A stretch of DNA of 10,641 bases from the NCBI GenBank assembly GCA_002478485.1, contig DLOL01000079.1, positions 6,405 to 17,045 of the forward strand. Reading direction: 5' to 3'. Under the pieces are notes generated by a model. The model was not told where the DNA came from. It saw nothing but the letters and a program-made list of their open reading frames with translations, and did no database searches. Source of the DNA: Eubacteriaceae bacterium UBA7485 (GTDB taxonomy: Bacteria > Bacillota > Clostridia > Eubacteriales > Eubacteriaceae). Each line of letters starts with the position of its first letter. Position 1 is the first letter of the stretch. The translations under genes and the position numbers were made by a program. This document shows positions 1 through 7,089 of the stretch, one piece after another.

Positions 1-1
1 G

Positions 2-757
2 CTTTTATGGGAATGCATGGTCCGGCCGGGCAGACGACTCAAGCCCGGCGCCCGCGTCCGCTTCTCGGATGACCTTGAAGCGGAAGTTCTGGAGATCCGC
101 GAGGAGGGGCTTCGCGCCATGCGCTTTATCACGGACGGCATCTTCGAAGAAGAGCTTCTAAAGCTGGGCGAGATGCCGCTTCCCCCGTACATTCATGAAA
201 AGCTCGAAGACAATGACCGGTACCAGACCGTGTACGCGGAAGTGTCGGGGTCTGCCGCGGCTCCGACTGCGGGCCTTCATTTCACGCCGGAGCTTCTTGA
301 GAAAATCAGGAAAAAGGGCGTGAGGATTGCGCCTGTCACTTTGAATGTCGGTTTAGGCACGTTCAGGCCGGTGAAAGAAGACAACATTCTCGAACACCAT
401 ATGCACAAGGAAACGTACGAAGTGCCTGAGGAGACGGCAGCTTTAATACAGAAGACACGGGAGGAGGGCGGACGCGTCATCGCGGTCGGAACGACCTCCG
501 TGCGCACGCTTGAAAGTGCGGCCGGCGAGGACGGGACAGTCCGGCCGGGACCGGGGGAAACCCAGATTTTCATTTATCCGGGCGTTCCGTTTCGTGTGGT
601 GGACGGACTGATCACCAATTTCCATCTTCCCAAGTCCACCCTCATGATGCTGGTGTCCGCGTTTTATGACCGTGAAAAGATGCTCAGGGCCTATCAGCAC
701 GCAGTGGATGAAAGATACCGCTTCTTCAGTTTCGGGGACGCGATGTTCATATTCTAG
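2..757 (+). CDS. queA: S-adenosylmethionine:tRNA ribosyltransferase-isomerase QueA, C-terminal part
   Basis: QueA moves and rearranges the ribosyl group of S-adenosylmethionine onto preQ1 in tRNA, giving epoxyqueuosine, the next-to-last step of queuosine synthesis in the cytosol. The reading frame is already open at base 2 (L-L-W-E-C before the first Met at base 17), so the gene starts upstream. 251 codons are visible against a usual length of about 340-355, so roughly 90 N-terminal residues are missing. Conserved QueA blocks are seen: GEMPLPPYI near base 167, [13 protein letters not shown] near 245, [10 protein letters not shown] near 488, and [16 protein letters not shown] near 617. The stop codon is TAG at 755-757, and tgt begins 12 bases later, so the two are surely one operon. 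The next enzyme in the pathway order, Tgt, acts before QueA on the same tRNA position (G34). The family call is firm. Confidence 0.97.
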   Translation, partial: LLWECMVRPGRRLKPGARVRFSDDLEAEVLEIREEGLRAMRFITDGIFEEELLKLGEMPLPPYIHEKLEDNDRYQTVYAEVSGSAAAPTAGLHFTPELLEKIRKKGVRIAPVTLNVGLGTFRPVKEDNILEHHMHKETYEVPEETAALIQKTREEGGRVIAVGTTSVRTLESAAGEDGTVRPGPGETQIFIYPGVPFRVVDGLITNFHLPKSTLMMLVSAFYDREKMLRAYQHAVDERYRFFSFGDAMFIF

Positions 758-766
758 AATAGGTAG

Positions 767-1921
<1,155 letters not shown>

Positions 1922-1924
1922 AGA

Positions 1925-2317
1925 ATGCAAGGATTAGTGTCATTTATCCCGCTGATTTTGATTCTCTTGTTCTTCTATTTCTTTGTGATTCGCCCGCAGA
2001 ACAAGCAGCAAAAAGAAATCAAAGACATGAGAAGTTCACTTAAACCGGGAGATGAAGTTGTCACGATCGGCGGATTTTACGGAATCATTTATGCCATTGA
2101 CGAAAACAATGTTGTGCTTGAAATGCTTCCAGACTTTAACAAACTCATGGTAACCAAGTCCGCCATCGCAAAGGTGATCACACCGGCAGAAGAAAGCCCT
2201 GCCGCCGAAGAAATCGAGGACGAAGTTTCGGAAGACGAACCGGTGGTAGTGGAAGAAACCGAAGAAAAAGTCGAAACAGTTTCTGATGACGACAGTTCAG
2301 AAAAGACTGAAAAATAA
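1925..2317 (+). CDS. yajC: preprotein translocase accessory subunit YajC
   Basis: YajC is a small single-span membrane protein that associates with the SecDF complex and the SecYEG channel. Residues 5-22 are a strongly hydrophobic segment rich in Leu, Ile and Phe, followed by the family hallmark FVIRPQNKQQKE and then a small domain with LKPGDEVVTIGGFYGII, both typical of YajC. The start is fixed by AGGAG at 1913-1917, seven bases upstream and inside the end of tgt. The gap to the tgt stop is only three bases, so they are co-transcribed. At 130 residues it is somewhat longer than many relatives (about 85-110), because of a very acidic, Val/Thr-containing tail from about residue 85 onward, probably disordered. 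In many Clostridia this position is followed by the SCIFF genes and then secD and secF; here secDF is not seen. Confidence 0.95.
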   Translation: MQGLVSFIPLILILLFFYFFVIRPQNKQQKEIKDMRSSLKPGDEVVTIGGFYGIIYAIDENNVVLEMLPDFNKLMVTKSAIAKVITPAEESPAAEEIEDEVSEDEPVVVEETEEKVETVSDDDSSEKTEK

Positions 2318-2336
2318 TCTTATTATGGAGGACACC

Positions 2337-2477
2337 ATGAAGCATATTAAGATGATTAAGAAGGGCAGCTTAAAGCAGACGGCAAACAAGGGTTGCGGTG
2401 AATGCCAGACCTCCTGTCAGTCCGCATGCAAAACATCCTGCACGGTGGGAAACCAGAAGTGTAAACAAGCTCAGTAA
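2337..2477 (+). CDS. scfA: SCIFF peptide precursor (six cysteines in forty-five residues)
   Basis: This 46-residue peptide is the precursor of a ribosomally made, modified peptide found almost throughout Clostridia. It starts MKHIKMIKKG and has the hallmark cysteine core with Cys at 20, 23, 27, 31, 35 and 42, including C-G-E-C-Q-T-S-C-Q-S-A-C-K-T-S-C. The partner radical-SAM enzyme forms thioether bonds from such cysteines to nearby residues, Thr in the studied example. The biological role of the mature product is still unknown. The start at 2337 is chosen because GGAGG at 2327-2331 lies five bases upstream and because the family begins MKHIK. A longer in-frame reading from 2286 would overlap yajC and is rejected. 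It sits 19 bases after yajC and is followed at once by an intrinsic terminator. No transporter or protease gene lies next to it, as is usual for this family. Confidence 0.96.
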   Translation: MKHIKMIKKGSLKQTANKGCGECQTSCQSACKTSCTVGNQKCKQAQ

Positions 2478-2483
2478 TGAACG

Positions 2484-2511
2484 AAAGAAGCAGCGCAAGC
2501 TGCTTTTTTTT
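2484..2511 (+). terminator. intrinsic terminator between scfA and scfB
   Basis: A hairpin is seen with arms 2484-2494 and 2499-2509. Its core is AAGCAGC (2488-2494) paired with GCTGCTT (2499-2505), closed by a GCAA tetraloop of the stable GNRA type. An uninterrupted run of eight T follows (2504-2511), and the A-rich lower arm can also pair with the T run. It begins seven bases after the scfA stop codon and ends 22 bases before the scfB start. I infer that it stops part of the transcripts and so yields more precursor peptide than maturase. Confidence 0.85.
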
Positions 2512-2533
2512 ACATGTTTTTGAGAGAGGGAAA

Positions 2534-3904
2534 ATGATTCATAAATTTGAGAAGAACGGTTTGAAGATTGTGCTCGATGTTGAGAGCGGATCAGTCTTTA
2601 CTGTGGATGATTTAATGTACGAGCTTCTCGGCGAGGAAGGCGTTGTGGATGAAAAGCAGATTGAAGATCTTCTTGAGAAGCACCAGGAATACACAAGGGA
2701 AATGGTCGACGAGTCTTTGGAAGAGATTCAGGCTTTAACGGATGAAGATCTTCTTTACACGGAAAATGACGCTTCCAAGACCAATCCGTTTGATACGAGG
2801 GGGAGAGACGTGAAAGCGCTCTGCCTCCATGTCTCCCATGACTGCAACTTAAGATGTGAATACTGCTTTGCCGGACAGGGAGATTTTCATGGACAGCGCC
2901 TTCTGATGACCCCGGAGACCGGGAAGAAGGCCATTGATTTTGTTGTCAAGCAGTCCGGAAACCGGAGGAACATCGAAATTGACTTTTTCGGGGGCGAGCC
3001 TTTGATGAATCTTGACGCGGTCAAGGAGATCTACGCTTACGCCAAGTCCATTGAGGAGGAAAGCGGAAAAGAATTCCATTTCACGCTGACCACCAACGGC
3101 GTGCTGTTGAATGACCAGAACCGCGCCTGGCTTGACGAGCACATGGACAATATGGTGCTCTCTCTTGACGGAAGAGAAGAAGTCAATGACCGTATGCGAA
3201 AGACCGTGAACGGAAAAGGCTCCTACCGTGTCATCAAGGATGACATTCTGAAGATGGCGAAGATGCGCGACGGGAAGAAAGATTATTATGTGCGCGGGAC
3301 CTTCACCGGAAACAACCTTGATTTTTCAGAAGACGTCAAATTCCTTGCAAATGAAGGGTTTCGAAGCATTTCGGTCGAACCGGTTGTCGCTCAGGACGGA
3401 TGCGGATATGAAATCAAAGAAGAAGACCTCGATTTTGTCAAAGACCAGTACGACAAGCTTGCGATTGACTACCTCAAGAGGGGAAGCGATGAAAATCATC
3501 CGGACTTCAATTTCTTTCATTTCAACTTAAACCTCGACGGGGGACCCTGTGTGTACAAAAGACTTTCCGGATGCGGAGCCGGGGCGGATTATCTCGCAGT
3601 CACACCTGAAGGCGAACTCTATCCGTGCCACCAGTTTGTGGGAAACCCGGATTTTCTATTAGGAAATCTGGACGAGGGCATCGTCAATCCGGAGGTGCGA
3701 GAATCTTTTAAGGAGGCAAATCTGGTCAATAAAGTGGATTGCTCCAGTTGCTGGGTAAAGTATTTTTGCGGAGGCGGTTGCCACGCCAATGCCTGGAACT
3801 TCAATCATGACCTACAAAAGCCGTATCACACTGCGTGTGAAATGGAACGCTGCCGAGTCGAGAACGGAATCATGATTTATATTAAAGAGTCCGAAGAAGC
3901 ATAG
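2534..3904 (+). CDS. scfB: SCIFF radical SAM maturase (thioether-forming, SPASM domain)
   Basis: This enzyme uses S-adenosylmethionine and iron-sulfur clusters to install thioether crosslinks in the SCIFF peptide. The 456 residues show an N-terminal precursor-binding region (about 1-85, MIHKFEKNGLKIVLDVESGS onward), then the radical-SAM motif CxxxCxxC with Cys104, Cys108 and Cys111, and GGEP at 153-156. The C-terminal SPASM region is rich in cysteines (339, 347, 365, 403, 406, 412, 416, 435, 440), which would bind two auxiliary 4Fe-4S clusters. The start at 2534 agrees with the family N-terminus and has a GAGAGAGGG binding site at 2522-2530. The same frame is open from an ATG at 2477, which overlaps the scfA stop, but that start would translate straight through the terminator hairpin and add 19 unrelated residues, so it is rejected. 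No separate promoter is visible; expression probably depends on read-through. Confidence 0.96.
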   Translation: MIHKFEKNGLKIVLDVESGSVFTVDDLMYELLGEEGVVDEKQIEDLLEKHQEYTREMVDESLEEIQALTDEDLLYTENDASKTNPFDTRGRDVKALCLHVSHDCNLRCEYCFAGQGDFHGQRLLMTPETGKKAIDFVVKQSGNRRNIEIDFFGGEPLMNLDAVKEIYAYAKSIEEESGKEFHFTLTTNGVLLNDQNRAWLDEHMDNMVLSLDGREEVNDRMRKTVNGKGSYRVIKDDILKMAKMRDGKKDYYVRGTFTGNNLDFSEDVKFLANEGFRSISVEPVVAQDGCGYEIKEEDLDFVKDQYDKLAIDYLKRGSDENHPDFNFFHFNLNLDGGPCVYKRLSGCGAGADYLAVTPEGELYPCHQFVGNPDFLLGNLDEGIVNPEVRESFKEANLVNKVDCSSCWVKYFCGGGCHANAWNFNHDLQKPYHTACEMERCRVENGIMIYIKESEEA

Positions 3905-3940
3905 GACAAAATTTCACCTGAAGTCTTCCCCGGTATCACG

Positions 3941-3969
3941 TTGTTTTTCAAAAATGCCTCCGATATAAT
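3941..3969 (+). promoter_or_regulatory. promoter of the raiA-type noncoding RNA
   Basis: TTGTTT at 3941-3946 and a perfect TATAAT at 3964-3969 are separated by 17 bases, the ideal spacing for the housekeeping sigma factor. Transcription should begin about seven bases downstream, near 3976. That is exactly where the closing helix of the RNA starts, and this agreement supports both calls. Confidence 0.8.
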
Positions 3970-3975
3970 TAAAAT

Positions 3976-4201
3976 GTCTCGTGTCTGTGGTTGAAAGTTG
4001 AGGCTAGTCGCAGGCAAAGCAATCCACGTAAACTTCACTAAAATCGGTGGAGCGATCATAGTGCGGCCTAGAAGTAAGTCCAGCCGGCGCAAGTCGAGAG
4101 AAGGAGTCGTGATATCAAAGCCAAACTTCCAGCTGGCGAGTGTGGGGTTAAAGACCAGGTCAGACGAGATGTTTCATGCGGCATGAAGATGCCGCTTTTT
4201 T
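3976..4201 (+). ncRNA. raiA RNA: raiA RNA (structured noncoding RNA upstream of hpf/raiA)
   Basis: This stretch of about 225 bases has no credible gene but has its own promoter and terminator and lies directly before hpf. That is the defining place of the raiA RNA motif, found by comparative genomics in Firmicutes and Actinobacteria and linked in Clostridium to sporulation and aggregation. Pairings visible by eye: the 5' end TCTC/GTCTG (3977-3980 and 3983-3987) pairs with CAGAC/GAGA (4161-4165 and 4166-4169) as a closing helix. CACTA (4036-4040) pairs with TAGTG (4059-4063), with ATCG (4043-4046) and CGAT (4053-4056) inside it. CCAGC (4080-4084) pairs with GCTGG (4132-4136). Other short complements cross these, which hints at pseudoknots. 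I cannot run a covariance search, so the family name rests on position, size, self-contained transcription and fold. It appears to be a separate RNA rather than part of the hpf leader. Confidence 0.78.
4178..4201 (+). terminator. terminator of the raiA-type RNA
   Basis: A perfect 7-bp stem, GCGGCAT (4178-4184) with ATGCCGC (4189-4195), loop GAAG, is followed by six T (4196-4201). It lies just outside the closing helix of the RNA and 20 bases before the -35 box of hpf, so it separates the RNA from the hpf transcript. Confidence 0.88.
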
Positions 4202-4220
4202 ATTTCGTCCTGTCTTATTC

Positions 4221-4251
4221 TTGAGCCAAATTCAAGGGATCATGTTATAAT
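4221..4251 (+). promoter_or_regulatory. promoter of hpf
   Basis: TTGAGC at 4221-4226 and a perfect TATAAT at 4246-4251 are 19 bases apart, two more than ideal. The predicted start is near 4258, giving a leader of only about 33 bases that ends in a strong ribosome binding site. The ATG at 4252 lies before the expected transcript start and cannot be the hpf start codon. Confidence 0.7.
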
Positions 4252-4290
4252 ATGTACATAAGCAGAAAACGTTTCCAAGGAGGCGCTAAT

Positions 4291-4830
4291 ATGAAGTTTA
4301 CGATTTACGGGAAGAACATGCATGTCTCTGACAGCCTTAAAGACGCGCTCAAGAAAAAGTTCAGCAAATTTGAACGCTTCTTCGGACCGGATACGGAAGT
4401 CTATGCCACTTTCAGTAAGGAGAAGAAGTATCAGATGCTGGAAGTCACCATTCCGCTTGGAAGAACTGTTTTGCGGGCGGAGGAAAAGGCCGATGACCTG
4501 CTCTCCGCGATCGAGGTCGTTGTAGACAAGCTTGAAGGGCAGCTCAGACGATACAAGACCAAGATCCAGAAGAATTATGCGGAAGAAGCCAAGCGCTATC
4601 ATCTCGACGAGATCGAAATCGATGAGGAAGAGGAAGACATTCCCGAAGCCAAGGTCGTGCGCACCAAGAAGTTCGCGGTAAAGCCCATGTCGGTTGAAGA
4701 AGCGACGCTTCAGATGGAAATGCTCGGACACGATTTCTTCGTGTTCGAAGATTCCGATATCGACACCATCTGCGTCGTCTACAAGAGAAAAGATGGAAAC
4801 TACGGTTTGATCGAACCGTATGATGAATAA
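4291..4830 (+). CDS. hpf: ribosome hibernation promoting factor, long form (RaiA/YfiA/HPF family)
   Basis: The long HPF protects idle ribosomes: its N-terminal domain sits in the decoding region of the 30S subunit and blocks tRNA and mRNA, while the C-terminal domain pairs two ribosomes into a 100S dimer. The 179 residues fit the long form (about 175-190). The N-terminal domain (1 to about 95) begins MKFTIYGKNMHVSDSLKDAL and includes EVTIPLGRTVLRAEEKADDLLSAI in two pieces around residues 51-74. A very acidic linker lies at 106-116. The dimerisation domain, about 122-179, carries KFAVKPMSVEEA and the end DGNYGLIEP. The start at 4291 is fixed by AAGGAGG at 4277-4283, seven bases upstream; the in-frame ATG at 4252 overlaps the promoter. 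It is a single-gene transcription unit between its own promoter and terminator. Family members are usually induced in stationary phase, but no stress-type promoter is obvious here. Confidence 0.96.
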   Translation: MKFTIYGKNMHVSDSLKDALKKKFSKFERFFGPDTEVYATFSKEKKYQMLEVTIPLGRTVLRAEEKADDLLSAIEVVVDKLEGQLRRYKTKIQKNYAEEAKRYHLDEIEIDEEEEDIPEAKVVRTKKFAVKPMSVEEATLQMEMLGHDFFVFEDSDIDTICVVYKRKDGNYGLIEPYDE

Positions 4831-4837
4831 AATAACC

Positions 4838-4862
4838 GCGCGGAGAAATCCGCGCTTCTTTT
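4838..4862 (+). terminator. terminator of hpf
   Basis: GCGCGGA (4838-4844) pairs perfectly with TCCGCGC (4849-4855) around a GAAA tetraloop, followed by TTCTTTT (4856-4862). It begins seven bases after the hpf stop codon. The GC-rich 7-bp stem with a GNRA loop makes this a strong call. Confidence 0.9.
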
Positions 4863-4941
4863 ATGATGGGAAATACTCTTAAACCGGCGAATAGTCCTAA
4901 AAAAGTATCAATTTATATTTTACCTGATTATTTCTCTTTGT

Positions 4942-4970
4942 TTGACACCCTATAAGGCATGAACTACAAT
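4942..4970 (+). promoter_or_regulatory. strong promoter before the structured leader
   Basis: A consensus TTGACA (4942-4947) lies 17 bases before TACAAT (4965-4970), so this is the best housekeeping-type promoter in the window. Transcription should start near 4977, about 320 bases before the first likely codon of the membrane-protein gene. A leader of that length from a strong promoter suggests regulation after initiation. Confidence 0.85.
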
Positions 4971-4976
4971 ATAGAA

Positions 4977-5173
4977 GATGGAAAATTCTAGATGATGGGC
5001 ATCTGATGCGTTATTTTGCCCTTTTTCAAGACATTCTTAATCAAACATAAAGAAATGTTTAAGAATGAAGGAAAAATGGGTAGATAATTCCAGAAATTGT
5101 CAAGCGAATCTGATAGGGAGACAGGCTGGAACCGTATATTTCAGCTTGCCCGCGCTTACACTGTAAATTTTCT
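4977..5173 (+). ncRNA. structured leader RNA, unassigned
   Basis: Several hairpins can be drawn by hand. (a) 4997-5021, described separately. (b) CATTCTTA (5032-5039) with TAAGAATG (5060-5067), plus AACAT (5044-5048) with ATGTT (5055-5059). (c) A long imperfect hairpin at 5098-5160: TGT and AAGCG pair with CGCTT and ACA, then GGG (5116-5118) with CCC (5149-5151), then CAGGCTGGAA (5122-5131) with TTTCAGCTTG (5139-5148), the last with two G-U pairs. GAAAATT (4981-4987) near the transcript start can pair with AATTTTC (5166-5172), closing all three into one multi-branch junction. GGGA, CCCGC and ACTGTAA recall fragments of the cobalamin riboswitch core, but its B12 box and the GGTG-AA-TCC hairpin are missing, so I do not call it that. 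Bases 5174-5248 hold nothing I recognise. It may be a riboswitch-like leader or a separate small RNA. Confidence 0.5.
4997..5026 (+). terminator. possible early attenuator in the leader
   Basis: GGGCA (4997-5001) pairs with TGCCC (5017-5021) over a 15-base loop and is followed by five T (5022-5026). This is about 45 bases after the predicted transcript start. The stem is short and the loop large, so it would be a weak terminator at best; it may instead be just one arm of the leader fold. Confidence 0.3.
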
Positions 5174-5248
5174 TAACTCCACTCTCTTATATTTAAAGGA
5201 AAGTCCGTCAGGGCTTCAGATTTCATTCATATAGAGGGGAAGCGCAGC

Positions 5249-5293
5249 ATGGCTGCGATTACGGCATGGCCGCATCAAAAAGACAGAGGGTAA
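5249..5293 (+). CDS. possible 14-codon leader ORF before the DUF5317-type gene
   Basis: ATG at 5249 has a fair binding site, AGAGGGG within 5232-5239, nine to ten bases upstream. It opens a frame MAAITAWPHQKDRG that ends with TAA at 5291-5293, two bases before the likely start codon of the next gene at 5296. Such spacing would allow ribosomes that finish the leader to restart on the main gene. The ATG sits in the loop of a 6-bp hairpin, CGCAGC (5243-5248) with GCTGCG (5252-5257). A second ATG at 5266 sits in the loop of CGGC/GCCG (5262-5272). The peptide resembles nothing I know and could be chance. Confidence 0.35.
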   Translation: MAAITAWPHQKDRG

Positions 5294-5295
5294 AT

Positions 5296-7056
5296 ATGAT
5301 TATTCTAGCAGCAGTTATTCTGGGGCTTCTGATCGGATTCATTCGGAGAGGGAAGCTGTTGGGGATTGGAAAAATCAAGAGATGGCCGCTGGGCCTGATC
5401 GGACTGGTGATTTTGATCTTTCTCCATTATACACCGTACATGTCATCAATTCCGTTTGCAAGTTTCCTGCCGATTGTAAGCTTTCTCGGATATCTGCTGA
5501 TCCTGATTACCTTGATCTTCAACATGGACAGCATCTTTTCCATCATGCTGGCGGTCGGGATTACAGCAAACTTCGTGGTCATCTTTATCAATGGCGGGTA
5601 CATGCCTGTTCAAGAAAGCATTGTTGCTCTGATGCCTGTGGAAAACCCGGTTACGATTTCCATCATTGACGGACTCAATCCGGTTTACATGATTATGCAG
5701 CAGCCCGGCACCCTGCTTTGGTATCTGGGCGATGTGCTCCCGCTCCCGTTCTTAAGAGACCTGACCTGCTACACCGGATCCGTTCCGGGACTTTCAGCCG
5801 GTTCTATCTTTATTGTTATCGGGCTGATCGGCTGGATTCAGGCGCTGATGGCCGGGGCAAGACAGGAAACCAACAAAATCGATATTGAGAAAGTGGCTAA
5901 AGAGCCGAAAGAAAAGAAAGCGGCCGCGACTGACACGATGTACCTGGATGATGAGGAAGATCATCCGAGAAGTGCGGTCGACGAGTTCTTTGCGGTGGAG
6001 CAGGATGAGGATCATACGGCTTACGCGCCGGATGAGGGAGAGGAAAGCGACACACGCGTTTACTCTACAGTCCAGCTCGACGATGAAAGCCCCCGGTACC
6101 TGGATGACATGCCGGACTTTGAACGGCAGCGTCCGGATGACACAGGCGTTCAGGATGAGGAAGACGGCTTCTTCACGCAGAGTTTCCATTCAAACAGGAA
6201 CGGAAACGCACCCGTTTCGTCATTCAGCAATTACTACGAAGAAGATACCGGACAGTTTGAGCCGATTCAGACCGCTCCTCTTGAAGTTGTGACGGAAGAC
6301 CCGTTCAAGAGAGAAGAGCCGAAAACCGTAGAAGATATGCTCAGGGACAGCACCGTGACCGGAAACATTCAGCCTGATACGGTAAAAGCGCCTGTCAAGG
6401 CGGAAAAAAGCGCGACGGCGTCACAGGCAGTCGTGCAGAAAGCAAAAACAGCCCCTGTTCCGGCAAAAGAAGTCGTTCAGCAAGAAGATGAAAGTATAAA
6501 CCACGCAACGAAGGAGGAAGAGCTCGAGGATACGATCGAGTTTGGAGAACCAAAACCGGTCCTTGATGAATCGGATTATTACGCGAAGCCGACACCGCGA
6601 AAATTCTACGATGTCGGAAGTGGATCAGGGTTTGTCGTATCGAAGGCTTATCAGGAAGAAATGGCAAAAAGAGACAACAGTCAGGAAGAAATGGCAAGTA
6701 TCTGGGCCCAGGTTTCCGCGGACCAGAAAAATCTGAAGAGCAGCCGAAGAAGGCAGAGCCGCTACAGCACGGCGGAAGCCAACCCGTATCTGGACGAAAG
6801 AAAGAGAAGGGAAGCTGCGGAAATGGCGAGAAAAGAAGCGGAAGAACAAGAAAAAATCCGCGAGCAGGAACGCCTTCTTGCTGAACAGCGCCTCCATACG
6901 CAGCGTACGGAAGAAATCCTGAAGACAAACGAACCGACCCAGGATGAAGAAGATGTGATTATGACCGATGAAGACCGAATCGCGGCGGGGTATGAAAAAG
7001 TTAGCTTCGAAATTAACGGACGGGATGTTTCGTTCTGGAAAAAGAAGAAAGAATGA
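5296..7056 (+). CDS. DUF5317-like membrane protein with long charged C-terminal tail
   Basis: Function unknown. The first ~187 of 586 residues form a membrane domain with hydrophobic segments at about 1-16, 31-45, 55-75, 79-98 and 169-187. NGGYMPV (99-105) after the fourth segment and the GDV near 145 match what I recall of DUF5317, a family of small Firmicutes membrane proteins of about 180 residues. The tail of about 400 residues is very rich in Asp and Glu at first (about 210-330), then lower in complexity with Lys, Ala, Val and Pro, and has a probable coiled coil of Glu, Arg, Lys and Ala at about 500-545. It ends in a short block (GYEKVSFEINGRDVSFWKKK). The start at 5296 is preferred because AGAGGG (5285-5290) precedes it and it opens directly with the first helix. 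An in-frame ATG at 5266 would add ten polar residues without a binding site. It lies between hpf and secA with its own promoter and terminator. Confidence 0.72.
   Translation: MIILAAVILGLLIGFIRRGKLLGIGKIKRWPLGLIGLVILIFLHYTPYMSSIPFASFLPIVSFLGYLLILITLIFNMDSIFSIMLAVGITANFVVIFINGGYMPVQESIVALMPVENPVTISIIDGLNPVYMIMQQPGTLLWYLGDVLPLPFLRDLTCYTGSVPGLSAGSIFIVIGLIGWIQALMAGARQETNKIDIEKVAKEPKEKKAAATDTMYLDDEEDHPRSAVDEFFAVEQDEDHTAYAPDEGEESDTRVYSTVQLDDESPRYLDDMPDFERQRPDDTGVQDEEDGFFTQSFHSNRNGNAPVSSFSNYYEEDTGQFEPIQTAPLEVVTEDPFKREEPKTVEDMLRDSTVTGNIQPDTVKAPVKAEKSATASQAVVQKAKTAPVPAKEVVQQEDESINHATKEEELEDTIEFGEPKPVLDESDYYAKPTPRKFYDVGSGSGFVVSKAYQEEMAKRDNSQEEMASIWAQVSADQKNLKSSRRRQSRYSTAEANPYLDERKRREAAEMARKEAEEQEKIREQERLLAEQRLHTQRTEEILKTNEPTQDEEDVIMTDEDRIAAGYEKVSFEINGRDVSFWKKKKE
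6651..6697 (+). repeat. 17-base in-frame direct repeat inside the DUF5317-like gene
   Basis: TCAGGAAGAAATGGCAA occurs at 6651-6667 and again at 6681-6697, exactly 30 bases (ten codons) apart, and encodes QEEMA twice in the tail. It suggests a recent small tandem duplication in a disordered stretch, where length changes are tolerated. Confidence 0.85.
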
Positions 7057-7057
7057 G

Positions 7058-7083
7058 AAAAAGGGAGCACGCCTCCCTTTTTT
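7058..7083 (+). terminator. terminator of the DUF5317-like gene
   Basis: GGGAG (7063-7067) pairs with CTCCC (7073-7077) around the loop CACGC, and the A run before it (7058-7062) can pair with the T run after it (7078-7083, six T). It starts right after the stop codon at 7054-7056. The A/T flanks would let it work partly in both directions, but there is no gene on the other strand. Confidence 0.87.
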
Positions 7084-7089
7084 GCCTTT

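Noticed and set aside
2286..2336. Earlier in-frame start for the SCIFF peptide
   Set aside because: It lies inside yajC, and GGAGG at 2327-2331 together with the family N-terminus MKHIK fixes the start at 2337.
2477..2533. Earlier in-frame start for scfB, overlapping the scfA stop
   Set aside because: It has no binding site of its own, runs through a strong terminator hairpin and adds 19 residues unlike the family N-terminus; the start at 2534 matches it.
4149..4170. Signal recognition particle RNA, because of ACCAGGTCAG
   Set aside because: The essential GGAAGGAAGCAGC-like apical loop is missing and the rest of the fold differs.
3998..4186. 62-codon open frame in the gap after scfB
   Set aside because: It lies wholly inside the structured RNA, ends in its terminator hairpin, has no good binding site and a composition unlike a protein.
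4252..4290. Earlier in-frame start for hpf
   Set aside because: The ATG overlaps the -10 box and precedes the predicted transcript start; a strong binding site serves 4291.
5098..5200. Cobalamin riboswitch
   Set aside because: GGGA, CCCGC and ACTGTAA are suggestive, but no B12 box is seen downstream, the GGTG-AA-TCC hairpin is replaced by a fully paired stem, and the downstream gene has no clear link to cobalamin.
6395..6928. Long open frames on the minus strand opposite the DUF5317-like gene
   Set aside because: They mirror the Glu/Lys/Asp-rich codons of the true gene, lack binding sites and give Phe/Ser/Leu-rich low-complexity products.
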